Assembly (NCBI GenBank): GCA_965220695.1
Contig: OZ244838.1
Location: forward strand, 3,658,001-3,722,000
Direction: 5' to 3'
Source of the DNA: UBA9620 sp965220695
Lineage (GTDB): Bacteria > Acidobacteriota > Vicinamibacteria > Vicinamibacterales > UBA8438
DNA length: 64,000 bases
Below are positions 26,904 through 35,220 of this stretch, piece after piece. Below the pieces are notes generated by a model, which was not told the origin of the DNA, searched no databases, and saw only the letters and a program-made list of their open reading frames with translations. Position numbers and translations under genes: made by a program. The first letter of the stretch is position 1. Every line of letters begins with the position of its first letter.

Positions 26904-27959
26904 TCAGCGCGCCGGCGGCCAGGGCGCCTTCGAGAGCCAGGATCCCAGCTTGTCCGCGTAGGCGAAAAGGGCCGGCAACCCGCCGGTATGGAGGAAGAGC
27001 ACCCGGCGGCCGGCGGCAATGCGGCCCGAACGCACATGCGCGATCAGTCCCGCCATCGCCTTGCCGGTGTACACCGGGTCGAGCAGCAGCGCCTCGTGCC
27101 GCGCCGCCAGCGCCAGCGCCTCGCGCACGGCGTCGTTGAGCCGGCCGTAGCCCGGCGCGTGCACCGCGTCGGAGACCTCGACGCCGCCGGCATCGAACGC
27201 CGCCGGGCGCTCGACCATGCCGGCCAGCTCGGCCGCCACCTTCGCGACCCGGTCGCCCTGCCGCCGGGCGTCGCGCCGCACGCAGATGCCGTAGACCGGC
27301 GCCGCCTCGCCCAGCGCCCGCAGGCCAACCAGGAGGCCGGCGTGCGTGAGCGCGCTGCCCGAGGCGCAGACCACCGCGTCGAACCCGATGCCGAGCGCCC
27401 GCGCCTGCGCCGTCACCTCCGCGGCGGCCAGGACGTAGCCGAGCCCGCCGAGCGGCGGATGCCCGGGGGCGGAATGGATGACGTACGGCCGGCGGCCCTC
27501 GTCCGCGAGCATTTGGGCGCGGCGCTCCAGCGCCGCGTCGGCCGCCGCCTCGTCCTCGCCCACGGGGAACGCATGCAGCGTCGCCCCGAGCAGACGGTCG
27601 AGCAGCAGGTTGCCGGAACCGCGGTAGAGGGCGCCGGCGTCGTCGACGCGCTCTTCGAGCTGAACGTGCACGTCCATGCCGAGCCGCCGGGCGCCGGCGG
27701 CAGCGAGGCGGGAGAGGTTCGACTGCACGGCCCCGGTGGCCAGCACGGTGTCGGCGCCGCGCGCCTGCGCCTCGCCGAGGTGGAACTCGAGCTGGCGCAC
27801 CTTGTTTCCCCCGAAGGCGAGCCCCGTGCAGTCGTCGCGCTTGATCCACAGCTCGATACCGAGGGCCTTGCCGAGGCTGGGCGCCGGGTCGAGCGGGGTC
27901 GGCGCGTGGCCGAGCCGGACTCTCGGGAACCGGTCGACGGCGGCAAGCGGGCTGGACAT
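26904..27959 (-). CDS. PLP-dependent D-cysteine desulfhydrase / ACC deaminase family enzyme
   Basis: The 351-residue protein shows FPRVRLGHAPTPLDPAPSLG, then ELWIKRDDCTGLAFGGNKVRQ with the Schiff-base Lys of GGNK, VLATGAVQSNLSRLAAAGARRLG, CASGSALTHAGLLVGL for phosphate binding, and LDPVYTGKAMAGL. These are family features of D-cysteine desulfhydrase and 1-aminocyclopropane-1-carboxylate deaminase. The two activities cannot be told apart by eye. It would act in the cytosol on D-amino acids, yielding keto acid and ammonia or sulfide. Confidence 0.88.
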   Translation of the reverse strand: MSSPLAAVDRFPRVRLGHAPTPLDPAPSLGKALGIELWIKRDDCTGLAFGGNKVRQLEFHLGEAQARGADTVLATGAVQSNLSRLAAAGARRLGMDVHVQLEERVDDAGALYRGSGNLLLDRLLGATLHAFPVGEDEAAADAALERRAQMLADEGRRPYVIHSAPGHPPLGGLGYVLAAAEVTAQARALGIGFDAVVCASGSALTHAGLLVGLRALGEAAPVYGICVRRDARRQGDRVAKVAAELAGMVERPAAFDAGGVEVSDAVHAPGYGRLNDAVREALALAARHEALLLDPVYTGKAMAGLIAHVRSGRIAAGRRVLFLHTGGLPALFAYADKLGSWLSKAPWPPAR

Positions 27960-28156
27960 GCTGGAGGCGGGGTCCGCTGGACTCGTACGCCGATCAGGCT
28001 GAGTTTCTCACATCGACCTGCAACCGCGGGGCGTGCACTTCGCCGGGCAGGTGACGCGCCTGGCCGGGGACGGCAGCGCTAGCCTCTTCAAGTCGAGGTC
28101 GGGTCCTGGCGCGTTGACTCCTACAGCGTCGTCGAGTACGTTGAGGATTGATTCTG

Positions 28157-28567
28157 ATGCAGGTCTTCGTCAGCTACTCCCATTCGGACTCGCCGCTGGC
28201 CGCCCGGGTGTCCGAGGCGCTCCGGAAGATCGGGCTGCAGGTGTGGGATCCGGAAGTCAACCTCCTCCCGGGCGACAACTGGGCGGCCCAGGTGGGCCGC
28301 GCTCTCGAAGAGTCAGACGCCATGGTCGTTCTCTTGACGCCCAACTCGATAAGTTCGCCGCACGTCAAGGCTGAGATGGCGTACGCGCTGGGTTCGAAAA
28401 GCTACAGAAACCGACTGATTCCCGTCGCAGTCGGTGGCCGCGAGCAGCTCCCGAGAGGCGAGATTCCCTGGATAATCCAAAAGCTGCACTGGGTGGATTT
28501 GCCGAACCCGGAGAGCGGGGACCCCGAAGTCAAACCAATCGCCGATGCGCTACTCAGCCAAGCCTGA
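28157..28567 (+). CDS. TIR domain protein 1
   Basis: The 136-residue protein is a bare TIR domain: QVFVSYSHSDSPLAARVSEAL (box 1), LPGDNWAAQVGRALEESDAMVVLLTPNS (box 2 region), and SPHVKAEMAYAL carrying the conserved catalytic-type Glu73. Bacterial TIR domains often cleave NAD+ or make signalling nucleotides in anti-phage systems such as Thoeris. The ATG has GAGGA 9 bases upstream. A second TIR gene follows 23 bases later on the same strand. No sensor or effector domain is attached. Confidence 0.85.
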   Translation: MQVFVSYSHSDSPLAARVSEALRKIGLQVWDPEVNLLPGDNWAAQVGRALEESDAMVVLLTPNSISSPHVKAEMAYALGSKSYRNRLIPVAVGGREQLPRGEIPWIIQKLHWVDLPNPESGDPEVKPIADALLSQA

Positions 28568-28590
28568 GCCCGCGTAGGTTCCGTGCACAA

Positions 28591-29010
28591 GTGCCGACCG
28601 AGGTTTTCGTTTCGCATTCGCATGAAGATCAACCGTTCGCCGAGTGGTTGGTCGGCGTTCTGCGCCGTCATCAGATTCCGGTGTGGTACAGCGACACCGA
28701 CATCCAGGGTGCCCAGCAGTGGCACGACGAGATCGGCAGCGCGCTGCAGCGCTGGGATTGGTTCATCGTCGTTCTCTCCCCCGACTCTGTGGTTTCCAGA
28801 TGGGTGAAGAGAGAACTTCTGTACACCCTCCAGCAGGACCGGCTCGAAGGACGCATCGCTCCGCTGCTGCATCGAGCGTGTGACTACGAACAGTTGTCCT
28901 GGACCCTTCCCCAGTTGCAGATCATCGATTTCACCCGCAGTTTCGACGACGGATGCCGAGATCTGCTTGGAATCTGGGACGTGCAATACGCCCCGACCGG
29001 CCCGTCGTAG
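28591..29010 (+). CDS. TIR domain protein 2
   Basis: The 139-residue GTG-started protein opens EVFVSHSHEDQPFAEWLVGVL, continues with IPVWYSDTDIQGAQQWHDEI and DWFIVVLSPDS, and has SRWVKRELLYTL carrying Glu75 in the catalytic-type position. The C-terminal part (QLSWTLPQLQIIDFTRSFDD) follows the usual TIR end. Sequence similarity to TIR protein 1 is low outside the boxes, so this is not a recent duplication. Together they form a two-gene unit. Confidence 0.83.
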   Translation: MPTEVFVSHSHEDQPFAEWLVGVLRRHQIPVWYSDTDIQGAQQWHDEIGSALQRWDWFIVVLSPDSVVSRWVKRELLYTLQQDRLEGRIAPLLHRACDYEQLSWTLPQLQIIDFTRSFDDGCRDLLGIWDVQYAPTGPS

Positions 29011-29153
29011 CCTGAGTTGATCGAGGAGGGGCCGTCGCCCCGCGCACTGTGAAGACAAGTGTTCGACGTGGGCTCACGTGATGGTCAGGGGCGCGCCGTC
29101 GGTTTCCGGGGAGTGGCGGCCAAAGAGGACTGGAGCGAATTGACCTGCATCCG

Positions 29154-29456
29154 TCACCAGTCCCCGTTCAGCAGTCCCGCACCAAGCCATCCGAGCGCGA
29201 GCAGATCAATGCGCTCTTCGTCGGTCAATGCGCTGATCTTGGCGACGAGTCGCGTGAAGGACGGTGAATCCACGATCAGCTTCTGGTTCTCCGGCGTCAA
29301 CGAGGGCGGCAGTTCGTTCCGGCTGCGGAGGGAGGCGACAACGTGCCGCTCCGTGGCGGCAAAGACCTCGCAGGCATCGCTCAGCGCCTCGACTTTGCGG
29401 AAACGTGTCTTGTAAGTGACTGCAAGATACTCACCTGCTGCGATAACTTGATGTTG
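29154..29456 (-). pseudogene. DUF3775-like fragment lacking a start codon
   Basis: The minus strand is open from a TGA at 29457-29459 down to TGA at 29154 and reads GEYLAVTYKTRFRKVEALSD, then SLTPENQKLIVDSPSFTRLV, then TDEERIDLLALGWLGAGLLN. The DLLAL plus WLG ending resembles DUF3775 proteins. No ATG, GTG or TTG occurs at the N-terminal end of this frame, so the gene is probably 5'-truncated. It is convergent with the TIR genes. The assignment to DUF3775 is tentative. Confidence 0.4.
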
Positions 29457-29570
29457 TCACAGGTTCCGCCGGCCGGCTGGCCCGACTCGGTAAGGGTGAA
29501 GGAGGCCCAAACGGCGGACGCGAATTCCCGTGCCGCCGCGCCTCGAGGTGCTCGTGGTAGGGTCGAGAAT

Positions 29571-30365
29571 GTGACGCGTCAAGTCAGCCGCGTGCAGTCG
29601 GCGTTTCGCCAGCAGGCTCCAGGATTCGGAGAGGCGGGGCTGACCCTGGGCTCGCAGCACCTGCTGCAATGGATCGTCGAGTCGCTGCCGCTGGCCCCGC
29701 AGATGCGAACGCTGGATGTTGCCGCCGGTACGGGGCACGTGAGCCGCGTGGTCGCGCCGCGTGTCCGATCAGTCACGGCCGTCGACGTCACGCCGGCGAT
29801 GTTGCATGAAGCGCGGGCCGCGGCCGCGGCGGCGCGACTTGGCAACCTGCACCTGGTGCAGGCGGACGCTGGCCGCCTTCCGTTCGCCGACGGGCGCTTT
29901 GACCTGGTGGTGTGCCGGCTGGCGCTCCACCACTTCGCGGATCCAGTGGTCGAGGTCGCGGAGATGGCCCGGGTCACGCGCAGGTCGGGCACGCTGGCCA
30001 TCATCGACTTGCTCTCTCCAGACGATGCGGAGCTCGCTGACCGGTACAACCGGTTCGAGCGGATGCGGGATCCTTCCCACACGCGGGCGTTGACCGGCGC
30101 CGAGTTGCGAGACCTGCTGGAAGCGGTCGGCCGTCCGGTCGGCAACTGGTCTGTACGCGAGGTCGACGTCGACCTCGGTCCTTGGTTCGATCTCACGCGC
30201 TCACCGGTATCGACACGGAAAACGATCTCGGAGGCGCTCCAGCGTGAGCACGACGGCGGGCCGGCCACCGGGATGCGGCCGCGCCAGCGCCGAGGGCGGC
30301 TGTCGTTCGTGCAGACGTGGGCCCTTGCGCAGTCCGGCCCGGGCGATCGACCGCCTCCAGCGTAA
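29571..30365 (+). CDS. Class I SAM-dependent methyltransferase
   Basis: The 264-residue protein begins at GTG. It contains motif I TLDVAAGTGHVSRVVAPRV, the acidic strand AVDVTPAMLHEARA, the VQADAGRLPFADGRFDLVVC motif, LALHHFADP, and VTRRSGTLAIIDLLSPDD. This is the ubiquinone/menaquinone-type Methyltransf_11 layout. The substrate could be a small molecule; it cannot be set from sequence. It is separated from the TIR pair by about 560 bases holding the DUF3775-like fragment on the other strand. Confidence 0.88.
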   Translation: MTRQVSRVQSAFRQQAPGFGEAGLTLGSQHLLQWIVESLPLAPQMRTLDVAAGTGHVSRVVAPRVRSVTAVDVTPAMLHEARAAAAAARLGNLHLVQADAGRLPFADGRFDLVVCRLALHHFADPVVEVAEMARVTRRSGTLAIIDLLSPDDAELADRYNRFERMRDPSHTRALTGAELRDLLEAVGRPVGNWSVREVDVDLGPWFDLTRSPVSTRKTISEALQREHDGGPATGMRPRQRRGRLSFVQTWALAQSGPGDRPPPA

Positions 30366-30522
30366 CTGGCCGGCGGCCCGGCCGTATTCCAGTCCAGACC
30401 GATGTTCCTGAATCAGGATGGACACTCCAATTCTCTCAACTCACCATGCCAGGGCAGATTCGCTGCACGATACGTGAACCCATCGTGGATGGCGAGCGAC
30501 CGATGCCTGCTATCATCGGGCT

Positions 30523-30750
30523 ATGGAATCCACGCGCCAGTTGACCGCCATTATTGAACGTGAGGGTGACGCGTACGTCGCCCTCTGTCCAGAGCTGGAC
30601 ATTGCGAGCCAAGGCCAGACTGTAGAGATCGCGAGGACAAGCCTGATCGAGGCGTTGGAACTGTTCTTCGAGTCAGCTGATCCGACCGAGGTTTCCCGGC
30701 GGTTGCACAGCGAAGTATTCGTCACTCGCGTCGAGGTAGCGGTTGGGTAA
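30523..30750 (+). CDS. hicB: HicB-family antitoxin
   Basis: The 75-residue protein reads LTAIIEREGDAYVALCPELDIASQGQTVEIA, the partial RNase H-like fold of HicB, followed by SLIEALELFFESAD. Its stop TAA overlaps by eight bases the start of a truncated hicA frame (TTG at 30743). HicB normally neutralises the RNA-cleaving toxin HicA. Here the partner is broken, so the antitoxin may be orphaned. A second copy of its last codons lies at 37574. Confidence 0.85.
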   Translation: MESTRQLTAIIEREGDAYVALCPELDIASQGQTVEIARTSLIEALELFFESADPTEVSRRLHSEVFVTRVEVAVG

Positions 30751-30858
30751 ACTGCGCGTTCTCTCTGGCCGCGAGGTGTGCCAGATTCTCGAAGGCCAGG
30801 GATTCTCAGCGGTTCGACAGCGTGGCAGTCACATCGTGATGCAGCAGCGATCCGGTCG
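30743..30858 (+). pseudogene. HicA toxin, truncated by captured dehydrogenase DNA
   Basis: From TTG at 30743 the frame encodes GKLRVLSGREVCQILEGQGF and RQRGSHIVMQQRSG, the first 38 or so residues of HicA including the catalytic His of GSHIVM. It then runs directly into a segment copied from the PQQ dehydrogenase gene at 33173-33292. HicA proteins are about 60-80 residues, so the dsRNA-binding fold is incomplete and the toxin is presumably inactive. Confidence 0.8.
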
Positions 30859-30976
30859 ACAGGACGCCGGAGAACGTGTGCGCCTCCCCGGACTGCTCGT
30901 AGCTCCACGCGCGACGGCCGGTCTGGATGTCGAGCGCGCGGATGTACTTGCGGTTCGGCGCGCCGTCGGCGCCCGT
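30857..30976 (+). repeat. Captured 120-bp piece of the PQQ dehydrogenase gene
   Basis: This segment matches 33173-33292 almost base for base and in the same strand orientation: GACGCCGGAGAACGTGTG... to ...CGGTTCGGCGCGCCGTCGGC. Only a few substitutions are visible. It replaced the 3' part of hicA. Sequence after 30976 up to 31100 is not recognised. Confidence 0.7.
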
Positions 30977-31099
30977 GAAGCGACTCTCAGCCGATCTTGT
31001 CGGCTTGCCGGTCTGGGGATCAAGAACGGAAGCGGGCGTAGGCGGCCGCCTCCCACACGACGAGCAGATCGGCGTGGATGCGGCCAGTGTCTGGTTGGC

Positions 31100-31687
31100 T
31101 CATGAGGCTGCCGGTCGGGGCCGCCGGCGGGTGAGAAACCTCTCAAGGTGGCTGTACATCAGCTCGAGATAGGCAGAGCTGAGACCCGCCAGCCGCGTGA
31201 CAAGGAGAGACCGTTTCACGCTCCAGATCCACCTGAAGTCGACGTAGCCCTCGTCGAGATGCTCGCCGTCGACATCCAGCACCGGCAACGGGAACATCGC
31301 GGTGCGTCTAAGCTCCCGGACGGGTCCCCAGTCGGCCTCGTTGAGGCGCTCGGCCAACTTGAATATGGGCGCCACCCCCACCACGGCACGATTGCTGTTG
31401 CCGTGGCGTTCATCGTCCGCGATCTCGCAGCTGTGCCACAGCACGATCCCCGGGCCGCGCCCGGCCTTCGCATGCACGAACTCCTTCCTACCGCGCTTTT
31501 CCAGAGCGAAAGCGCGATCGACTGCGGACGCTTCGTCGTAGCGGGCTTTCCCCTTGTGGACTCGGGCGTTATCAGGCCTGCAGACGATCAGCGGAGAGTC
31601 GATTGCGCCCCACGGGAGGTCGGCGACGATGTCGCCCTGCGAGAGCTGGTCAGCGTAGGCGACGTAGACCTGCGGATCAGATGCCAT
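31100..31687 (-). CDS. Hypothetical protein, third gene of an unassigned three-gene cassette
   Basis: The 195-residue protein is soluble and begins MASDPQVYVAYADQLSQGDI. A conserved-looking core follows: GIVLWHSCEIADDERHGN and VVGVAPIFKLAERL. That pattern, 'hydrophobic strand, SH/SCEID, then a VAPI strand', is seen in uncharacterised proteins of mobile islands. Its ATG lies inside the end of the upstream gene (11-base overlap with the gene at 31677-32009), indicating an operon. No domain recognised with confidence. Confidence 0.65.
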   Translation of the reverse strand: MASDPQVYVAYADQLSQGDIVADLPWGAIDSPLIVCRPDNARVHKGKARYDEASAVDRAFALEKRGRKEFVHAKAGRGPGIVLWHSCEIADDERHGNSNRAVVGVAPIFKLAERLNEADWGPVRELRRTAMFPLPVLDVDGEHLDEGYVDFRWIWSVKRSLLVTRLAGLSSAYLELMYSHLERFLTRRRPRPAAS

Positions 31688-32009
31688 AGTACGGTCGGAT
31701 CCTGCGGTCGGCATCCGTGGGCGGTATCTCGGCGTGCCGCGCACGGTACTCCTCCACCACCTTGAGGTGGGCGGGGCTGATGGGGACGCGCCTGGGCACA
31801 GGCCGCGCTTCGCGAACCACGGCGGCGTTGAGTTCGGCCTCCGTCAGATCGGCAGGCGGCTGGCAGAAGATCAGGACCCCCGAAACGGCCACGGCAGCGA
31901 CGGTGGCACCGATCGTCGCCCACTTCTGGGTCACGGACCGCTCGTCCAGTCGATGCCCCTGTCCGGTGGGGGAGAACTCGACATCGGGCGTGAAGAAACC
32001 AGTCTCCAT
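31677..32009 (-). CDS. Hypothetical membrane-anchored protein, second gene of the cassette
   Basis: The 110-residue protein starts METGFFTPDVEFSPTGQGHR. It has one transmembrane helix (ATIGATVAAVAVSGVLIF, about residues 31-48) and a basic, proline-rich C-terminal part with an EEYRARHAEIPPTDADRR segment. It probably displays a short soluble tail from the membrane. The upstream gene stops 15 bases before its start and the downstream gene overlaps its end. No family recognised. Confidence 0.6.
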   Translation of the reverse strand: METGFFTPDVEFSPTGQGHRLDERSVTQKWATIGATVAAVAVSGVLIFCQPPADLTEAELNAAVVREARPVPRRVPISPAHLKVVEEYRARHAEIPPTDADRRIRPYYGI

Positions 32010-32024
32010 GTATCACCTCCTGGC

Positions 32025-32651
32025 TCACGCTGCATCGTGAGGCAAGTACTTCTCGATCTCCGGCGCGGCGTCGGCGCAGCTCTCAAGGAGCCCAAGAAGC
32101 TGGTCGACACCCAACTGAACACGGAGGATCGGCTCCAAGGCGACGTTCGACATTCCCCTCGTCTTCTCGAAACGCGCGAGGTCCGTGGGCGGCAAGTGGA
32201 AAAAGTCGATGGCCGCCTCGGTTCCCGAGTAGCCCATGAAGTCGAAGTTCGCCCACTCTGAGTGGTCCTTATCCGCCTGTAGCTCGTGCAGCTGGCGCTG
32301 ATCCGGGGATTGAGAGATGCGGAGGGCTGCAGCCCGTTCGCGCAGGCGGCCATGGAACTCCCTCGAGTTCCGCCACAGGTGCTTGTAGAAGAGCTCGATC
32401 GGGTAGCGGATTTCCACGCGAGTCGCCAGGGTGTCGCGCTTTGGCAGCCGTAGCTTCCCGAAGAAAAGGCGGACGTCGCTCTCGCGATGCTCCAGACTCG
32501 CCAAGTCGGCATCGTAGGTCTTCTGCGGAGGGCCCAGCTTCGACATGTCGATGGAGACGGAGCGATCCTCGGCGTTCAGGATCAGAGCCCCCATCCGCTT
32601 GCCCGCCGGACGCCGCGGTACTAGGCTGTTCTTCTTTTTCACTGCACGCAC
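32025..32651 (-). CDS. Hypothetical protein, first gene of the cassette
   Basis: The 208-residue protein begins with a very basic stretch MRAVKKKNSLVPRRPAGKRM; a second Met at residue 20 could be the true start. The following strands (MGALILNAEDRSVSIDMSKL and ESDVRLFFGKLRLPKRDTL) are vaguely reminiscent of DUF3467-like proteins. The C-terminal half is acidic and helical and ends APEIEKYLPHDAA. It heads the minus-strand cassette 32651-31100. No catalytic motif seen. Confidence 0.6.
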   Translation of the reverse strand: MRAVKKKNSLVPRRPAGKRMGALILNAEDRSVSIDMSKLGPPQKTYDADLASLEHRESDVRLFFGKLRLPKRDTLATRVEIRYPIELFYKHLWRNSREFHGRLRERAAALRISQSPDQRQLHELQADKDHSEWANFDFMGYSGTEAAIDFFHLPPTDLARFEKTRGMSNVALEPILRVQLGVDQLLGLLESCADAAPEIEKYLPHDAA

Positions 32652-32944
32652 AATTCGACCCGCCCGTCTCCGGCCGCCCCGATCCGGGGCGAGAGATCAT
32701 ACACCACGCCCTTCCACAGGCATAGGCGGCTTGAGCGGCATGGGGCGGGCTTCGACGCCAGCGGGAAGGGCATCTAGGGTCTCCGGTCCGCGGGACGTTA
32801 GTCGCACGGGCCCGCCGAGGCGACCTCCCTTCGTCCAGTGTAGCACCGGGACGGCGACCCGGTCACCATCGGAGAAGGCCCGGCGGACGAGGTGCGTCAG
32901 GACGCGGCGGCGGATGCCGGCGGCTCCCCGCGGGAGCCATTGTC

Positions 32945-34954
32945 TCAGGGCCTCCGGCGGAGCGACGCGCCCGTGCCGTCCGGGAGCGCGAACGCCCAGA
33001 AGCCGAGCCTCGACGCGATCGCCACGTACTGCCGGCCGCCCACCATGTAGGTCATGGGGGACGCACGCCACTCCTGGTTGAGCTGGACGTGCCAGAGCGG
33101 CTCGCCGCTCCGGGCGTCCAGGGCGGCGAAGGTGCCGCTATTCTCGCCGAAGAACACCACGTCGCCATCCGTCGACAGGACGCCGGAGAACGTGTGCGCC
33201 GCCCCGGCCTGCTCGTAGCTCCACGCGCGACGGCCGGTCTGGATGTCGAGCGCGCGGATGTACTTGCGGTTCGGCGCGCCGTCGGCGCGGCGGGTGGCGC
33301 CGCCCATCCAGTTGCGGCCGCGCTGCCATTCCTCATCCGCCTTCGTGTAGGTATCGCACGATTCGAGGGCCATCAGATAGAACAGCTTCGTCCCGGGGTG
33401 ATAGCTGGACGACCACCAGTTGGTCGCGCCGTAGATGGCCGGACAGACGTCCGTCCCCTCTTCGGTCGGCACGCTGCCGGGCAGGACGATGGGCCGCCCC
33501 GAATCGTCGAGGCCGTCTGCCCAGGTCTGGTTCACGAACGGCTCGCCCAGCAGGAACCGTCCGTTCGTGCGGTCGAGCACGTAGAAGAAGCCGTTGCGGT
33601 TCGCCTGCACGAGCAGCTTGCGCGGCCGGCCCCGGAACTCCTCGTCGATCAGCAGCAGCGGCTCCTGCGCGTCCCAGTCGTGGGTGTCGTGCGGGGTGAA
33701 CTGGAAGTACCACACGAGTTCGCCGGTCGCCGGCCTGAGCGCGAGGACCGAGTTGGTGTACAGGTTGTCGCCGGGCCGCCGGTCGCCGTTCATGTCCGGG
33801 CAGGGATTGCCCGTCGCCCAGTAGAGGAGGTCGAGCTCGGCGTCGTAGCTGCCGGTCAGCCAGGTGGTGCCGCACCCGCGCCGCAGCACGTCGGGGTCGC
33901 CCCACGTCTCCGATCCCGGCTCGCCCGGCGCGGGAATCGTCCAGAAGCGCCACGCGCGCTCGCCGGTCTCGGCGTGGTACGCGTCGAGGAAGCCGCGCAG
34001 CCCGGTATCCCCCGCGCTGACGCCCGCGAAGACGAGGTCGCCGACCACGAGCGGAGCCACGACCGCGCCATAGTGCTCGCGGTAGTCGTCCATCTCGGTG
34101 TCCCACACCCGCGCGCCGGTGAAGCGGTCGAGGGCGAAGACGTGGGCGTGGTCGGTGACGCTGAACACGAGGTCGCCGCGCACCGCGACGCCGCGGTTGA
34201 GCCCGATGCCGGGGTCGCCGACGAGGCCCTCCGTGCGGGGCTGCGCATAGCGCCAGATCTCGCGTCCCGTCGCCGCGTCGAGCGCGTACACCTGGTTGAC
34301 GGCGGTGACGTACATCACCCCCGCGATCACGACCGGCGTGCCCTCGATCATCGGCATGTCGGGAATGGGGAAGAACCACTGCATCGCCAGTCGCTCGACG
34401 TTGTCCCGATCGATCTGGTCGAGCGGGGAGTGGCGATTCCCGGAATAGCTGCCGTGATAGGACGGCCAGTCGACGGACGGCTCGACCGCCGCCTCGCGGA
34501 AGGCGTCGCCGTCCCGGCGCAGAAGGGCGATGTCGCCGCCGGCCGTCCGGAACTGCGCGTCGAAACCGCTCTCGTTGAGGATGGTGCCTTCGAGGGCGCC
34601 GCCCGCGGCGAGCGGCAGCGATGCGGCCCGCGGTTGCGGCGCCCGCGGGTCACGGGCGGCCGGCGCCGCCGCCGCGGCCAGCTCCTTCAGGTACGTCACG
34701 AGCGGCGTCAACTCGTCGTCCGCGATCTCGAACCCCGGCATGCCGCGCGACGGCGCGCCCTCGGTGATGATGCGCGCCAATCGGTCGGGCTCGCTGGCGT
34801 ACACCATCGGGAGGATCGACACGGCCCGATCGCTGCCGGCGGCGTCGCCGCCGTGGCAGAGCGCGCAACGCGTGCGGTACGACTCCTCGCCGTCGGCCGC
34901 GGCCAGTTGCACCGTTGACAGGAAGAGCACTGCAACGAGAAGTGGAATTCTCAT
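32945..34954 (-). CDS. PQQ-dependent dehydrogenase with N-terminal cytochrome c
   Basis: The 669-residue protein has a signal peptide (to about residue 20, VQLAAA) and a c-type cytochrome domain with CALCHGG and the distal Met in GMPGFEIADDEL. An eight-bladed quinoprotein propeller follows, with typical blade motifs YALDAATGREIWRY, FALDRFTGARVWDT, VLALRPATGELVWYF and NGFFYVLDRTNGRFL. The domain order, heme first, differs from the classical quinohemoprotein alcohol dehydrogenase, which has heme last. It should oxidise an alcohol or sugar in the periplasm and pass electrons to the heme. A fragment of this gene was captured in hicA. Confidence 0.88.
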   Translation of the reverse strand: MRIPLLVAVLFLSTVQLAAADGEESYRTRCALCHGGDAAGSDRAVSILPMVYASEPDRLARIITEGAPSRGMPGFEIADDELTPLVTYLKELAAAAAPAARDPRAPQPRAASLPLAAGGALEGTILNESGFDAQFRTAGGDIALLRRDGDAFREAAVEPSVDWPSYHGSYSGNRHSPLDQIDRDNVERLAMQWFFPIPDMPMIEGTPVVIAGVMYVTAVNQVYALDAATGREIWRYAQPRTEGLVGDPGIGLNRGVAVRGDLVFSVTDHAHVFALDRFTGARVWDTEMDDYREHYGAVVAPLVVGDLVFAGVSAGDTGLRGFLDAYHAETGERAWRFWTIPAPGEPGSETWGDPDVLRRGCGTTWLTGSYDAELDLLYWATGNPCPDMNGDRRPGDNLYTNSVLALRPATGELVWYFQFTPHDTHDWDAQEPLLLIDEEFRGRPRKLLVQANRNGFFYVLDRTNGRFLLGEPFVNQTWADGLDDSGRPIVLPGSVPTEEGTDVCPAIYGATNWWSSSYHPGTKLFYLMALESCDTYTKADEEWQRGRNWMGGATRRADGAPNRKYIRALDIQTGRRAWSYEQAGAAHTFSGVLSTDGDVVFFGENSGTFAALDARSGEPLWHVQLNQEWRASPMTYMVGGRQYVAIASRLGFWAFALPDGTGASLRRRP

Positions 34955-35220
34955 GGTTGCCGGAATGATACGACAGGTGCATTACCGAGTCGTGGTGGAT
35001 CGCGGCGCGAGGCAGACAGTTCATTACATTGCCTTTTTACGGCTCTTTCGCAATGACGCAGGTGTGACACTCAATGATCGACCCTCTGTTCAATTGGTTC
35101 CGGGCCAACCTCCTGCTGATGGAATCTGACAATCGGATGGGACGCATTGCCGCCACCGCTGCCTTTCCGGTGCGCTTCGTCGCGCTCAGGCTGGCAAATG
35201 GATCGGACATGGGCGACAAT

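Noticed and set aside
32652..32944. Possible gene fragment between the unknown cassette and the PQQ dehydrogenase
   Set aside because: A minus-strand frame with VLHWTKGGRLGGPVRL hints at a recombinase-like tail but is too short and ambiguous to call.
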